Of a stretch of 64,000 bases of DNA, positions 48,255-60,402 are shown in pieces; position 1 is the first letter of the stretch, and each line of letters starts with the position of its first letter. The translations under genes were made by a program, and so were the position numbers. Under the pieces are notes generated by a model. The model had not been told where the DNA came from. It saw nothing but the letters and a program-made list of their open reading frames with translations, and searched no databases. Source of the stretch: Oehlia diaphana (Eukaryota; Glomeromycota; Glomeromycetes; Glomerales; Glomeraceae); the NCBI GenBank assembly GCA_003833135.1, contig QZLH01000008.1, positions 144,190 to 208,189 of the forward strand. The letters are read 5' to 3'.

Positions 48255-48532
48255 CCCTGTAAAATTTATTCAATGTTTTTTTTTTTATTTCATTTTACTA
48301 TTCCGTAAATGTATTAGTATATTCGCGGAGTTATTATTATGTGGATTAATAAGGTTGGTTGCCGTAAGTAACGATTATTACAACCTTTTGCGGTTGTAAT
48401 ATTATAAGCGTAATCCTGTAAATATTATACTATTGTGGTTAGTTAAAAGATGGTAATTCTTTATTTACAACCATTATATTTACTTGAATTTTGGACTATG
48501 GAGACCAACACTAGATAAAATTTTTTACAGGG
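48255..48532. mobile_element. CCCTGTAAAA/TTTTTACAGGG element in duplication 1, copy 2
   Basis: Starts CCCTGTAAAATTTATTC, ends AAAATTTTTTACAGGG, with TTT on both sides (48252-48254, 48533-48535). Orthologous in position to 31900-32186. The interior has a CCGTAAATGTATTAGTATAT motif similar to the CCGTGAATGTATCATTTTCA repeat of the 199-bp elements. Confidence 0.72.
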
Positions 48533-49125
48533 TTTATGTTTTTCATTTACTAGATGAAATTATTATCCTCTTACGCGTTTTATGGTAAAAATAATGGTAA
48601 AAGTCGTAATATTTGTACAATAAACAAATTAAAAAATTTATTCCGTGTATTTATTCCATAAAATGTATCATATTCACGGAATTTTTTACAGAAATTAGAA
48701 ATTACGGATAAAAATTTTTTACAGGGGGTGAAAAAGATAAAACAAAAAAAAAATCTACCAAAAACTTTGCTAATTTGTGTAACTATTATTTAATGTATGT
48801 TGTATTTAATTAAGATGTGCAACGTTACAGAAGTTGATCGTCACAAATTAAAATAATTGGTAAATATTTGCTCATTATATTTTTTTACTTTGCAACAAAA
48901 TTGTTCCAACTTGTATTAATAATTATTAGTGCTTCACTGTTCTGAAACAAAACAAATTACTATAAAATTAACTCTACAAAAAAAATTTTATCCGATCGAA
49001 TATTGAAATGTTTCTTTTCAGTTGAATAAAAATATCTAATATAAATATTAAAATAATATTAAAATATTATTACGGTAGTACTTTTACGGTTTTATTTATT
49101 ATTTAAGTATTTACAGTTGATTTCA

Positions 49126-49950
49126 AAATATATGGGACATCATTTACATTCGGTAAAACTCGGTAAAGTTCAGAATGAGTGGATATTTGTTTAATCGTGA
49201 GACGTAATAGTAATTAATTAATTGTTATGTTAATACGTAATCTTTCCAAAGTAAATTTTTAAAGTTTTTATTCGTAACTTCTATCCTTCACTAATGGAGT
49301 ATTGGAGTTGCTTTGTTTCTTCACAACTAAAAAAATATTTGGCCATTCTTACGCTGTGACGAGTATTTGATGGCTGTTTTCATTTTTGGAACAAATAATA
49401 AGATTAAACTTAATAAACTTATTACTATTAAAACACTATTTACATATTATGCATCTTTATTTAGTTCAAATAATAGTCTATTTTAACATCTAAAGATCTA
49501 CAGGGTTGGTATAATGACTTCTAACCAATTTGAGTTTAAATTGATCTCAATTTGTTATTATTTAAACGTATGACAGCATAAAAATTTACCAATTATTTGT
49601 AATCTTTTTGAAAATATCTGCGTGGAAGTCATGAAACTGTAACATTCTAATAAGCATAGTTGATCGAGAACAAAAAAAAAAATACTAGTAAACTCATACA
49701 AACCATGCATGATTATTCGGAATGGGTTGAAATTTGAAACAGTTTGGATGCAGTTTGATTTCTGATCTATCGATTTCTTAATTTTTAATCTCTGTATCCT
49801 ATATGCATCGGTTAAATGTAATAAATTTCAGATTTAATGAGTTAATAATTTTCCGCAATGTTCAGTGTTTCGATAATGGATTTTTCTAACATTGTCATAT
49901 CGATATTGGATTTGAGACTTAAAATTCTTAAAAAAGATTTTTGTAGGTTT
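49126..49950. other. Gene-free spacer
   Basis: AT-rich, without a coding frame or repeat partner that I can support. It separates duplication 1 copy 2 from SKNYG relic F. Confidence 0.35.
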
Positions 49951-50052
49951 TCAAACTATATCTGATTCATCTTCCAAATAATCACTTTTAATTCTCCTGC
50001 CGTTTGATTTCCTGATGTATGGAGTTCTTTGTTCATAATTTTTTGACAACAT
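49951..50052 (-). pseudogene. SKNYG-family relic, copy F
   Basis: From the ATG at 50052 the frame reads MLSKNYEQRTPYIRKSNGRR and stops after 33 residues. It keeps the family start SKNY.Q and a KN..RIK basic part but loses the CxxC core. A CCCTATAAAAAC foldback element begins 17 bp upstream. Confidence 0.5.
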
Positions 50053-50068
50053 TAGTTAGGGTGGAAAT

Positions 50069-50246
50069 CCCTATAAAAACAAAATGGGTTAAATTTGTTG
50101 TTCATGTGTAATAAATGTCTAAAAAAGCACCATTTTGTCCGACTTATGTCTTAATAAAAAAAAAAGAAAATTAAACAAATTGACGCTTTTTTTTAGACAT
50201 TTATTACACATGAACGACAAATTTAACGCATTTCGTTTTTATAGGG
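50069..50246. mobile_element. 178-bp foldback element with long arms
   Basis: Arms of about 58 bp: CCCTATAAAAACAAAATGGG...TAAATGTCTAAAAAAGC at the left and the near-exact reverse complement ending CGTTTTTATAGGG at the right. The loop is only about 60 bp. It lies 10 bp from the broken end of a Tc1-type transposase relic and may be what interrupted it. Confidence 0.85.
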
Positions 50247-50256
50247 TTAGACTTCT

Positions 50257-50544
50257 TCACATCCAAAGTCCCATTTCTGATTGAAGTTCATACAAATACC
50301 AGTCAACCCTTTCTTTAAGCAGAAAATCAAGGTATTTTAGGTCATTAGAGTTGAAAATTCGTGGTCTACCTAATAAAGGAAGCTTTTTTATACGTCTATG
50401 TTTTCTAAAATATTGGCATACGTGATCAACAGCTGACTTACTAATACCAAGGTGTTTAGCAATTTACCGAGTTGTCAAGCCTTCTAAAGTTTTTTCAATT
50501 AGTATTTGTCATCTAATATGTAATGGAAGCATTGATTTTGTCAT
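50257..50544 (-). pseudogene. Tc1-type transposase N-terminal relic
   Basis: Reading leftward from the ATG at 50544: MTKSMLPLHIR, stop, QILIEKTLEGLTTR, stop, IAKHLGISKSAVDHVCQYFR, then KLPLLGRPRIFNSNDLKYLD and FLLKERVDWYLYELQSEMG before a stop. This is the helix-turn-helix DNA-binding part of a Tc1-like transposase, with the GRPR linker motif. The DDE catalytic domain is missing, cut at the foldback element at 50069-50246. Two in-frame stops make it non-functional. Confidence 0.8.
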
Positions 50545-51212
50545 GATAACATAAAATAATTGGTTGTATAATTGAACTATTTATTTTACCATTGATCATT
50601 TAGTATAAATCTTGATTCACGTGACAATCCGACATCCGACATACCGGACCGGATGTCGGGTTCAAAATTTTAGAATAATATGAAAACAGCTGTAAATAAT
50701 TTATTTAATTTCGGTAATTACGAATCCTCCAAATATCTTAAATTTCATTGTGATTAGCAAATCGCGCTTTTCTTTGAAAACTGTCGACTAATTTTTCTTT
50801 TTTTGTACGATTAGAAATAAATAAAAAATTAAAATTTCTGTAAGAATTATATACTTTTATGTAGTTTTTATGTTTTAAATACATAATATTACCATTGGCA
50901 TTACTCTATTGTTTTTTCTATGTAATTTACTGGAATATTAATGTAAAACATATCGGCTGATAGGGGAAATTGGACCTTAATTGTTTCCCTAAACTATTAA
51001 TGTTCCGTAATCTGATTCACTAAAAACTCAAAAAAAATTTCCTTTTTTATGCGTTTAGACCCCTTTTTACTTATGTAGAATTGCGTCTAACCCTCTTTTT
51101 ATTATGTATATTATTATTTAAATCACGTCTAACCCATTGTCCCTCTTCCTAACCCATTGTCCCAAGTACTATGATCCGTCAAAATATTTATAGAGTATTA
51201 ATGCGAGTATAT

Positions 51213-51376
51213 ATGTTGTGCCCCAAGTTGACGATTGCCCCAAATCAACGATCGGCCTAAATTATCAGCCCATCTTTATAATGCCTTAAGAATTTTCAAA
51301 GCATTACCTTTTCACATATAGTAATCATCGATGATTATCGTCAATTTGGGGCATATTGAGATTTGGGGCACAACAT
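51213..51376. mobile_element. 164-bp inverted-repeat element, ATGTTGTGCCCCAA ends
   Basis: Left end ATGTTGTGCCCCAAGTTGAC and right end (reversed) ATGTTGTGCCCCAAATCTCA. A second inner GCCCCAAAT motif is mirrored on each side. The target duplication is unclear, perhaps TA. Confidence 0.7.
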
Positions 51377-51398
51377 TTATAAATGAATAACTTATAAA

Positions 51399-51526
51399 CC
51401 CTATATTTTTTTCTATAGCAACCCATAGTTCCCAGTAAAAAAGCCTTTCCGTTTTTTAAATTTATCGATTTTCTGTGAGTGGATCCGTGAAAGGAGTTTT
51501 TACAGAAATAACGAAATTTTTTATAG
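51399..51526. mobile_element. Worn CCCTATA element joined to an SKNYG fragment
   Basis: Begins CCCTATATTTTTTTC and ends GAAATTTTTTATAG, with a GTGAGTGGATCCGTGAAAGG interior like that of the element near 37037-37202. Its right end abuts a truncated SKNYG coding fragment with no spacer. Confidence 0.5.
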
Positions 51527-51619
51527 AACAAAATTAATCAATTTTCTATCTTCAATGCAAAGTTTACTTTAAATAGAGTCCCTTGTGAATTAGAATACGA
51601 TTTAGCAAAATTTCTTTAG
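51527..51619 (+). pseudogene. SKNYG-family fragment, copy G (3' part)
   Basis: Open frame NKINQFSIFNAKFTLNRVPC then ELEYDLAKFL and TAG, the C-terminal third of the family. The 5' two thirds are absent and replaced by the worn element on its left. Downstream sequence to about 51930 still matches the 3' flanks of copies A and C, including the ACTAGTTTTTGATGGTCT-like boundary. The early stop is the same as in copy C. Confidence 0.6.
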
Positions 51620-51930
51620 GTAACTTAATAAATTCGTAATTACGAAAATATTAATAACAAATGTAATGTTAAATAATCACTGTCGATATTAAGGCACAAT
51701 CGTATTAGAAAATCACAAACACAAATTTTATGCATTAGGATTTACTGTGTTAAAACACTTAAACTATTTAAGATACTATGGATACTGTGTACATTCATTT
51801 TTCCTCACTAGGTTAGTTTAACCGACATATAAAGCGTTAATTTTCCATTTCCTTTTGTTTAAACAAATAATAAATAAAGGTATTTTTTAACATTTGGGCA
51901 CTGCTAGTTTTTGATGGTCTAATAAATTTC

Positions 51931-53859
51931 AAATTTCAAGCGTTAAAAAACTAACTTGATATACTTTCCTTGACAGTTGAATATATATACAGTATATATA
52001 TATCATGTAAGTTACGAACAATTTGATTTACGAAACAATAGCGAGTGCACGGAAATATCTGAACAAATCTAAATAAGTTTCTATTATCACAACAAAAGTA
52101 ACAAAAGATTAGAAATATAATTTTTACCGATAAATTTGTAATTTCGCCAGCCTTATAAATATTTCTAATAATTGATTCTTAAACATAAAAATATATATTA
52201 GTTAACTTTATGTGGGCTTATGCTGAAATTTGTTCACTTAACATTCAGTTAAACAAATGAAATGATTCGCTCGGACAACATTTCATTATTGATTCTTTAT
52301 TCACTTAATAAATGGTGATGCAAATTAGAAAATGTATTTATTCGTCAAATTCAGAACTCAATTAAAAAAAAGTACTGATAAGTTATAATATATTTATTAT
52401 CATTACACTTTTGAAAACCAGCCAAGTTCTTATCAAGTAAATCCGTTAATATTAGTTACTGGATAGAATGTTAGAATATTACCGACTGTAAGACAGTTTG
52501 GATGATATTTTAACATCCATATCCAATTGTGTTATTATGCAGACGTCCATCAGCCAAGATCATGCTTCATATACAGTCAGCCCTTAATATAACGAAGTAA
52601 TCGATCATAAGAAATGGTGGGAAAATTTTACATATGCGCACACTTGTAAAACGTCATGATCATGAAATTACGAAAAGTAAATCATTCATTTAAATACTGT
52701 AGATTAAAGTAGTAAATTTGCTTATTTGAGATTAAGAAATTTGTTATATTTTGTATATGTGGGCTATAAAAATTATTTTGTTAAATAGTATATCACATTT
52801 AACGACTAGTATGTTATTTTAACTTCGCGAAATCACTAGCCACTAACTTATCATTTTCATTATTAAAGATCATATTATTGTAAATTGAACGTTATTATTG
52901 GCATAATAAGATTAATTAAATCAGTTAAAGTTTTATCGGTTGGGAAAGATACTGGAAAGATGAGCTTTGGCTATATGAGATAGTGATCAGGATCAAAAAA
53001 TTCGAAACGAATAATTTTTGTGTTTGAAAAAATTTATGGTTTGGCCTTTATAGTGATTTTGAAATAAAAGTTTGAGTAATCTTGTAAACTTTGTTGCAGG
53101 ACAAAAGCAAGTGCCGAAATTATTAACAGTTATTACGCAGTTTAGCGGTTTTGGATGAAATTATTAAAGCAGTAGAATTACTAGGAGGAAAAGAAGAAAG
53201 ATAGTTTCAAATTTACATCAGTCATATAATTTTTCATTGTTGTTACTAATTCATTATCAAAGGAAGAATTAATAAAATTATTGGTTCGGCTTAATAATTA
53301 TCGATTAAATTTTAACGATTTAATATTACATGCTGTGAATATTTTGAATAAAAAAAAACCTAGAATAAAATTTATACTTTATAAAAGATAATATATTGCA
53401 TGTGTATTTATGTGAAAAAAAATCATGTATAGAATGATCTTAAAATTTATGTAAAAATCATTAATTTAATGACATTAAAATTTTGAATAATCATTGGAAA
53501 ATGTAGCATATGATTTTATTTTAAATCCGCACGTAACTTTGTCGAACGTATAATTTATATGGATATCCTTAAAGTACATTCCAATGTCATTCCATGTATG
53601 TATAACACAGCTGTAGTTACCGGGAACCATTTTTTATAGTAAATGAATTAACGATTTTACACGCTCTTTAAAAGGATATTACTATCATATTTTTTTTTCA
53701 GATATTAATACGGATCATAAAGCAATAACTTTTATGGAAGGTCAATAATGATTTGCTTTATTCATACCAAAAACTACCGAGAACATAAAAACATAATTCT
53801 GAAATGATAACAGATAATACACAGGAAATCTTGATAACCGGATCTTTGATAAACTGGAA
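51931..53859. other. Gene-free region with a solo transposon end
   Basis: No coding frame supported. Contains a Tigger/pogo-type terminal sequence at 52574 (listed separately). The rest is AT-rich. Confidence 0.4.
52574..52605 (+). mobile_element. Solo Tigger/pogo-type terminal repeat
   Basis: CAGTCAGCCCTTAATATAAC followed by GAAGTAATCG, preceded by TA (52572-52573). CAGT...TATAACGA ends with TA targets are typical of pogo/Tigger elements (knowledge from the family). I find no inverted partner in the following 1.5 kb, so this is a lone end. Confidence 0.6.
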
Positions 53860-54040
53860 CCCTGTAAAAAATCTGATCCGTGTTTTATCATTCCAGGTTT
53901 TTTCCGTGAATGTATCAATTTAATGGAATTTATTGCCTTAAATCATGGAAATTTTAACACGGATATCCGTCAATGTATCATTTTCACGGAATTTTTACGG
54001 AAGACACGAAGAAATAATGGATAAAAATTTTTTTATAGGG
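53860..54040 (-). mobile_element. CCCTATAAAAAA element, 181 bp, TSD GAA
   Basis: Starts CCCTGTAAAAAATCTGATCC and ends AAATTTTTTTATAGGG. GAA is duplicated at 53857-53859 and 54041-54043. Same orientation as 44738-44936, with a few small internal deletions. Confidence 0.86.
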
Positions 54041-54599
54041 GAACCTTTCGATGTATCAGAACGATTATTTAATATAGTACAGAATGAAATGGATGAATCT
54101 GGTTTATTGAAATTGCCTGGCTTTGCAAGTAAAAATAACTACAAACCATTTTTTTTACAGTATCAAAATCCTCTTTTTTGAAAAAAGAAGTTATCCATAG
54201 AGAATACAATAAAAACTTACATAAATAAGACGAAGTAAAAATTCAAACACGGGTTTCCAAAAAAGTAAATTTTCTATTCTGATCATTTAATGTTGGGCAG
54301 AATTAAACGAAAAAACAGGAAAAAAAAAGAATTTGCCAAATAACAAAATTGACATTCAAAATCAACTTTGGCGATTTAAGCAAACTTGCCGAACAGACAA
54401 AAATACGCATACTGCATGTTCCTTTTAAAATTATATTTATTAAAATTTATTTTTTACATAACTTTTTAATAAAGTCACGTGATACGTTTAGAAATTTTCT
54501 TAAATGACGAAATTTATATCTTACCAAAATCTTAATCGAAAGGGTTAAATTAGAATCTATAATCCAAACAAAAAATAATCCTAAAATTTTTACCTAAGA

Positions 54600-54890
54600 C
54601 CAAAATGCAAATTGCATCTATTTAACTAAAATATTAAGGTATGAATATTTTAAAAAAAACTTATATACAATGTCCTGTAATTTAAAGACTGCCATCTTAT
54701 AAAAGCTATTGTGTTTATGTTGTAATAAAAAGCACAAATTTTTCATAATATTTTCTGACAGTGAAGAAGGTCCAAAAAAATTTACGATATGAAAAATATT
54801 TTAATGAAACAATGAAGAAGTTCCAGCAGATATTTTCAATGGAATTTGTAATTGTGGTAGATTTTAACTTTGAATTTCTAATTGTTGTAA
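54600..54890. repeat. Duplicated block shared with 41220-41710
   Basis: Partner of the block left of SKNYG relic E. Here no SKNYG copy follows. Overlapping open frames on both strands (54715-55000) come from this AT-rich repeat. Confidence 0.65.
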
Positions 54891-55080
54891 AAGTGTATCT
54901 GATTTCCTTCGAAAATTTAAACATCCATTTTCTAAAACCTTCTTGTATAATAAATAGCATTTTCTATGTTTTTATCAGTTCCTTCGCTTCCTTCATATAA
55001 ATATGCAAGATTTTTTGCGCATTGAGAATTACTCTATTTTGTAATAAATATGGTATTTACTTTATTCATATCAGTCCAAT

Positions 55081-58000
55081 TCATTCTTCATAAAAGGTTT
55101 CGACTTTATATTGAGCATCACTAAATCCTTGATCTGCCGATTTTTTGTAAAATTCAAATGCTCTAACTTTATTTTTACAGACACCTTTGCCTAATTCATA
55201 AAAGTTACCTAACTTAAATAATGGTAATTTATTATCATCTTCTGCGGCTTTATGGTACCAATTATTAACTTCATCTAAATCGCTTGCTAGCTTCTCATCA
55301 TTTTCAATAGGATCAACTTGAGCTGCCTCATTATATAATTCAAATCCTTTTTCTTTATCAATTTCGGTTCCAATACCATTTACATAGTAATATCCGAGTT
55401 GAAATTTTGCATTTATATGTCCATTTTCAGCTGATTTCTTATTATATTCAAATGCTTTGATTTCATCTTTCTTAACACCATTTCCTAATTCATAACATTC
55501 ACCTAAGTTATATTGTGCTACTCTATTTCCATTTTCTGCCGCTTTATTATACCAATAAAAAGCTTTCTCCAAATTTTTCTTAGTTCCTTCACCATTTACA
55601 TACAAAAACCCTAAGCTATTTTGTGCATAATTATTACCATTTTCAGCTGCAATTTTATAATATTCAAATGCATTTGCTGTGTCGATTTCTGTCCCAATTC
55701 CTTCATAATAACAATGTCCAAGTTGATATTGAGCATCTACATATCCTTTTTCAGCTGCTAATTTATATAATTCAAATGCTATTGTTTTATTGATTTCAGT
55801 TCCAATTCCTTTATTAAAACAATATCCAAGTTGATATAAAGCATCTAAATCCCCCTTTCCGGCTGCTATTTTATAGTATTCAAATGCTTTTCTTTCATTT
55901 TTTTCAACACCTTTTCCATAATTATAGCAATTTCCTAGATTGTATTGTGCCACTATATTTCCATTTTCTGCCGCCTTGTTATACCAGTAAATTGCCTTTT
56001 CTAAATTCATTTCTGTACCTTCACCATATTCATATAAGAATCCTAAACTATTTTGTGAAAAATTCTCTCCTTTTTCAGCCGCTATTTTATAATATTTAAA
56101 TGCCTCTGTCTTATTGATTTCAGTTCCAATTCCTTTATCATAACAATTTCCAAGTTTTGAATTCATATTTATATCATCAACAAATAATTTAGAATAGTCA
56201 AAATCTTTTCGCTTATTTATTTCAATTTCTTTATTACCAGATAGATATTTGCTTTCTTTAGCCAATTTATTAAATAATTCAAATGCTTTTTTCTCATCTT
56301 TATCAACCCCTTCTCCGTATGCATAATGCTCACCTAATATAAATTGTGCATGCTTATATCCTTTTTCGGCCATTATCTTTGCTAATTCAAATGCTTTTAC
56401 TCTATCTATTTCAGTTCCAAACCCAAAATCATAACAATACATAAGTTGAGACTGTGCATTTATATATCCTTGTTTAGCAGATTTCATATATAATTCAAAT
56501 GACTTTCTTAAATCTTGTCTTACACCATCTCCTAATTGATAGCATCCACCTAAATTATATTGTGCAAATTTACATCCATTTTCTGCTGCTTTTTGAAAAA
56601 AATAGAGTGATTTTTCATAATTAGTTTTCAATAATAATTTCCCAATACAATATAATCCAAATCGACTTAAACTTTTGTGAAATAATACTTTATAAGGATT
56701 AATTTTTTTGGATTTATCTGCTTCAACTCTCGTTTTCACGTTATAACATTTTTTGAGATTCTTTTTTGCTATAATATTTCCATTATTTGCTGCTTTTTCA
56801 TACCAACATTTGGCTTGTATTTTATCCACTCCCGTTCCAATTCCTTGATAATAACAATCACCAAGTTGCAATTGAGCATCAGAAAATTCTTGTTTTGCTA
56901 ATGTTTCATAATAATTAAATGCTTTAATTTCATTTTTATCAACTCCTTTTCCTAATCTATAGCAATTAGCAAGAGAAAATTTTGCGGTAGCATTTCCATT
57001 ATCGGCTGCTATATTATACCAATTAACTGATTCTTTTTCATTTTGTATAGTTCCAATACCAAATTCATAGCAATTTCCTAAATAAAATTGTCCAATAACA
57101 CTTCCATTTTCTACGGATTTTTGATACCAATGAAATGCCAATTTTATATTACAGGGGGTTCCATATCCATCATAATAACATTTAGCAAGATATACTTGTG
57201 CAATTGAATAATTATTCTCTGCCGCTTTTGAAAACCATTCAAATGCTTTAAAGTCATCTTCTTCTACGCCAATATTATAATAATAAAATAATCCAAGAAA
57301 CCAAATATATTGTGTTTTATCTTGATTTTCTGATAACCATTTTATAAGTTGATCTGTAGTTTGATTTGTTTGTAATATTTGTTTACTTATCAATTGTTGA
57401 GCTTGATCAAAAGTTATACCATTATCATGTTTTTTAATAATGAATGCAATTAGCTTATCAACATCAAGAAAATTAATTAGACTTATCGATGATCTTGTTA
57501 CTTGATCTGATGCATTTGCATTTGATGGACTTCCATATTTTTGATTCGAGACCATTCTATTTTCATCTTCTTTTATAATGTTTGATTCATCTTTTGATAT
57601 TATTATTTCATTAATTGAACCCTCGAATTTATTGTTTGAACCAGATGGTATACTATTTAGTTCACTATTTGGCATTAATTCGTCATTTAAATCCTTGGTT
57701 CCTTTGCTTGGTTCTGAAATTATTTCATCTTCGTTCCTCGAATGAGTTTCTTTTTTTTCATTAGTATGATCAGTGGTTGGATCAATTTCTATTATTGATT
57801 TAAGAGTTGAAACAACTTCCCGTATATTTGGACGCTTATTTGGTTCACCTCTCCAACATTCTAATCAATTTAGATAAATAAATAAATAAATAAATTCAAT
57901 TAACATACATATCGATTAAAAAAATTTAATTGATTTTTACCTCTATATAAGTGACTATATTTTGCAGGAGTTCCGTCAATAATTATTTCTCTTTCACCAT

Positions 58001-58960
58001 TTAATATTAATAACGTTAATCCTATGTCATATTTAACTTCACGGAAAGGCTTATATCCACTTGAAATTAGCCATAATAAAACTCCAACGCTATATACATC
58101 AGATTTTTTATTTAATTCATATTCTTTATTATCAAAACTTTTTGGATCCACATAAGGCATTACGCCAAATACTTTTGATGTATTACTTGATGCTTCAATA
58201 ATTTTTTTTGATAAACCAAAGTCTGCTAATTTAATATTTTTCTGATTTATAAGTATATTGTCTCCATGCTTTATTACAAATAGAAACCGAATTAAAATCA
58301 ATACAGTAAATCAATTAAATAAAAAAAAGTTTAATATTTATATTACCAAATCACGATGAATAATATCTTCCCCATGTAGAAATTCTATAGCACTAGCCAG
58401 CTGCAACGCTAAGTGATATTTGTCCCTCCAATCAAGTTCACTAAAATGGTCGGTTAAATACTTATTCAATGTGCCGCTATCGGCATATTCCAATACAAAG
58501 GAGCAATTTTGGATTGCATCTAAATAAATAAACTTTTAATAATAAGAAAGTAGGTTTTATTACGTTATATACTAATATTTAATACTTACCGAATTTTACA
58601 TTTGTGATTCCGTATAGCCGTATAATATTTTCATGATAATCAACACTTCGGTGTAGTTTTAACTATATAAAATTAGTTAATTTATTTTATCGAAGTTTTT
58701 TAAAATATTAAATTATATACCTCTTTTAAAACTTCTTCAAAAGTTTGTTTATTATTAACGTTATCAAAGGACTTCAAAGCGAAAAGACGATTGGAGTTTT
58801 CCCAATTAACACAATAAACATTTCCGTACGAACCATTTCCTTTCCATTGAATATCTTTGAAGCTTTGATATTCATATAATTTGATGTTTTCATTGTCAAT
58901 TGATTTCTTCAACCAATCAATGTAATAATTTAAATCTTTTGTTTTGGTATCTTTTGACAT
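55081..58960 (-). CDS. Protein kinase fused to about 19 Sel1 repeats
   Basis: Five exons, 58960-58721, 58662-58590, 58519-58347, 58268-57941 and 57860-55081, all GT-AG and in frame, give 1197 residues. The kinase domain (about 35-300) has glycine loop GNGSYGNVY, Lys63 in FALKSF, HRDLHGDN with Asp161 and Asn166, ADFG at 177-180, a VDPKSF activation-segment end instead of APE, and [11 protein letters not shown] at the end. It looks catalytically complete. A Ser/Glu/Asn-rich linker follows to about 454. Then come Sel1/TPR-like repeats of 36 residues (AQYxLGxCYxxGxGTxxxxxKAFxxYxxAAExGN) to the C-terminus. Kinase-Sel1 fusions are typical of Rhizophagus and are proposed signalling or scaffold proteins. 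Repeats 11-14 closely resemble 15-18, a block duplication. No signal peptide. Confidence 0.93.
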
Positions 58961-59366
58961 TTTTTTTTATTTTTTTATTTATTTTTTTTTTTTTTTAAGA
59001 AAGAAAAAATAAACTAGGTATTTCAATGATTGCGAAATTAGTAATTATTGAGCTGTCGTGTAAATCATTCTTATTCCGTCTTTTGATTGTAATAAAAGGA
59101 TTCATATGATCATCTGAATGCAAATGTATGTAACATGTAAGTAGCACAACTTTTTGCATTAAGGATAAGCGGTCTGGGTTTTATATATGAATTTTAAAAT
59201 AAATAATATAAAAAAAAAAAAAAAGAATTTTTCCAAAATTTTTTAAAAAAAGTTTTTGATCAATGAATTAATGATAATCTGTTGTATAAAAATATTCAAA
59301 TCACTAATTTTTTGGTTTTATTTAGGACATTCTCAATGATAGACCGATGAGTGATTGATGATTGGT

Positions 59367-59405
<39 letters not shown>

Positions 59406-60402
59406 CATAAAGTTTCAAGAGAGGATTTTTTTCGATATAGAATTATTTTTTAAGAAATTTTTTAAAATAAATAAATAAATATAGAATAAGATACAAATGT
59501 GACTTAATATCAAACTATATATAAAAAAGGTATTGTATGCTCAAGCTTATAGTAATTCTATTGATTTCGTTACAATGATACTATGATTCCATAATCCTAA
59601 CCCTTCTTTTTTGAAACATTTGATTTAAAGAAAATCCTTTTAGGACTCTTCTTCTAAACCTATTTACACTAATCACTATTGCTTATTTCATAGACAAATT
59701 AGTGGCTTCAGCGATGAATAAGGTTAAAATTTAAAGCTAAAATTATTAACAAATTCCATCAAAATCAAAAAAATAAATCAATGAAATTTGATGTTAGTGA
59801 TCAGCTATGTCTGTTACAGGACCGAATGATTGGTGAAAATGATCACTACTGAGAATAAATATCAAACAAGAAGAAATGAAATCACAATAAATGTCATTAA
59901 CAGTTAAAGTCTAATCACAACACAAGGTAAATATCATCACGTTATCTTTATACTGTACCTAGTTACATTGTAATTTTTCTTTTAATTTGAGCATTACTCT
60001 TTAACAACACTCAAAGTACTAGGATTAAAATAAAGAAATTAAATTAGGAAATTTTTACGTTCATAATAACTAATATGACATTCGGCGGAAAATTCTGAAT
60101 CATGTATATGTGCAATATGCAACGAAGCCAAGAAAAAGAATCTTAATCATTTAGGCGTCATCAAAAAAAAAAAAAGAAATAGGTAATCTTTTTTTTAACG
60201 TATTATTTTGAAAGATATAATATATATTAGTTATTCTGCAGCCGCCAATGATCATCTTATAAATACAAAAACTATTAATTAAACAACGTCAAAAAATATC
60301 AATAATAATTATGCAACAGTAGTTTATATATAGCTTATTAAAATAATATCAGCATGATGAAAAAAGCATGATCCTATTTTGATGTAGAATAACATTTATT
60401 AT

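Larger units (their letters stand above)
46240..49125. repeat. Segmental duplication 1, copy 2 (partner 29250-33012)
   Basis: Contains SKNYG copy C and the same flanks as copy 1. It is ungapped and so shows what the N gap in copy 1 may hide. An insertion of about 250 bp at 47045-47302 separates the protein from the rest of the 5' flank. Confidence 0.85.

Noticed and set aside
53945..54181. 78-codon frame on the plus strand
   Set aside because: Its first third is inverted-repeat element sequence (53860-54040), and the remainder has no recognisable family or conserved partner.
57900..58301. Separate small kinase gene and separate Sel1 protein starting at 57675
   Set aside because: Splice sites join all pieces in frame into one kinase-Sel1 protein, and each piece alone lacks necessary kinase parts.
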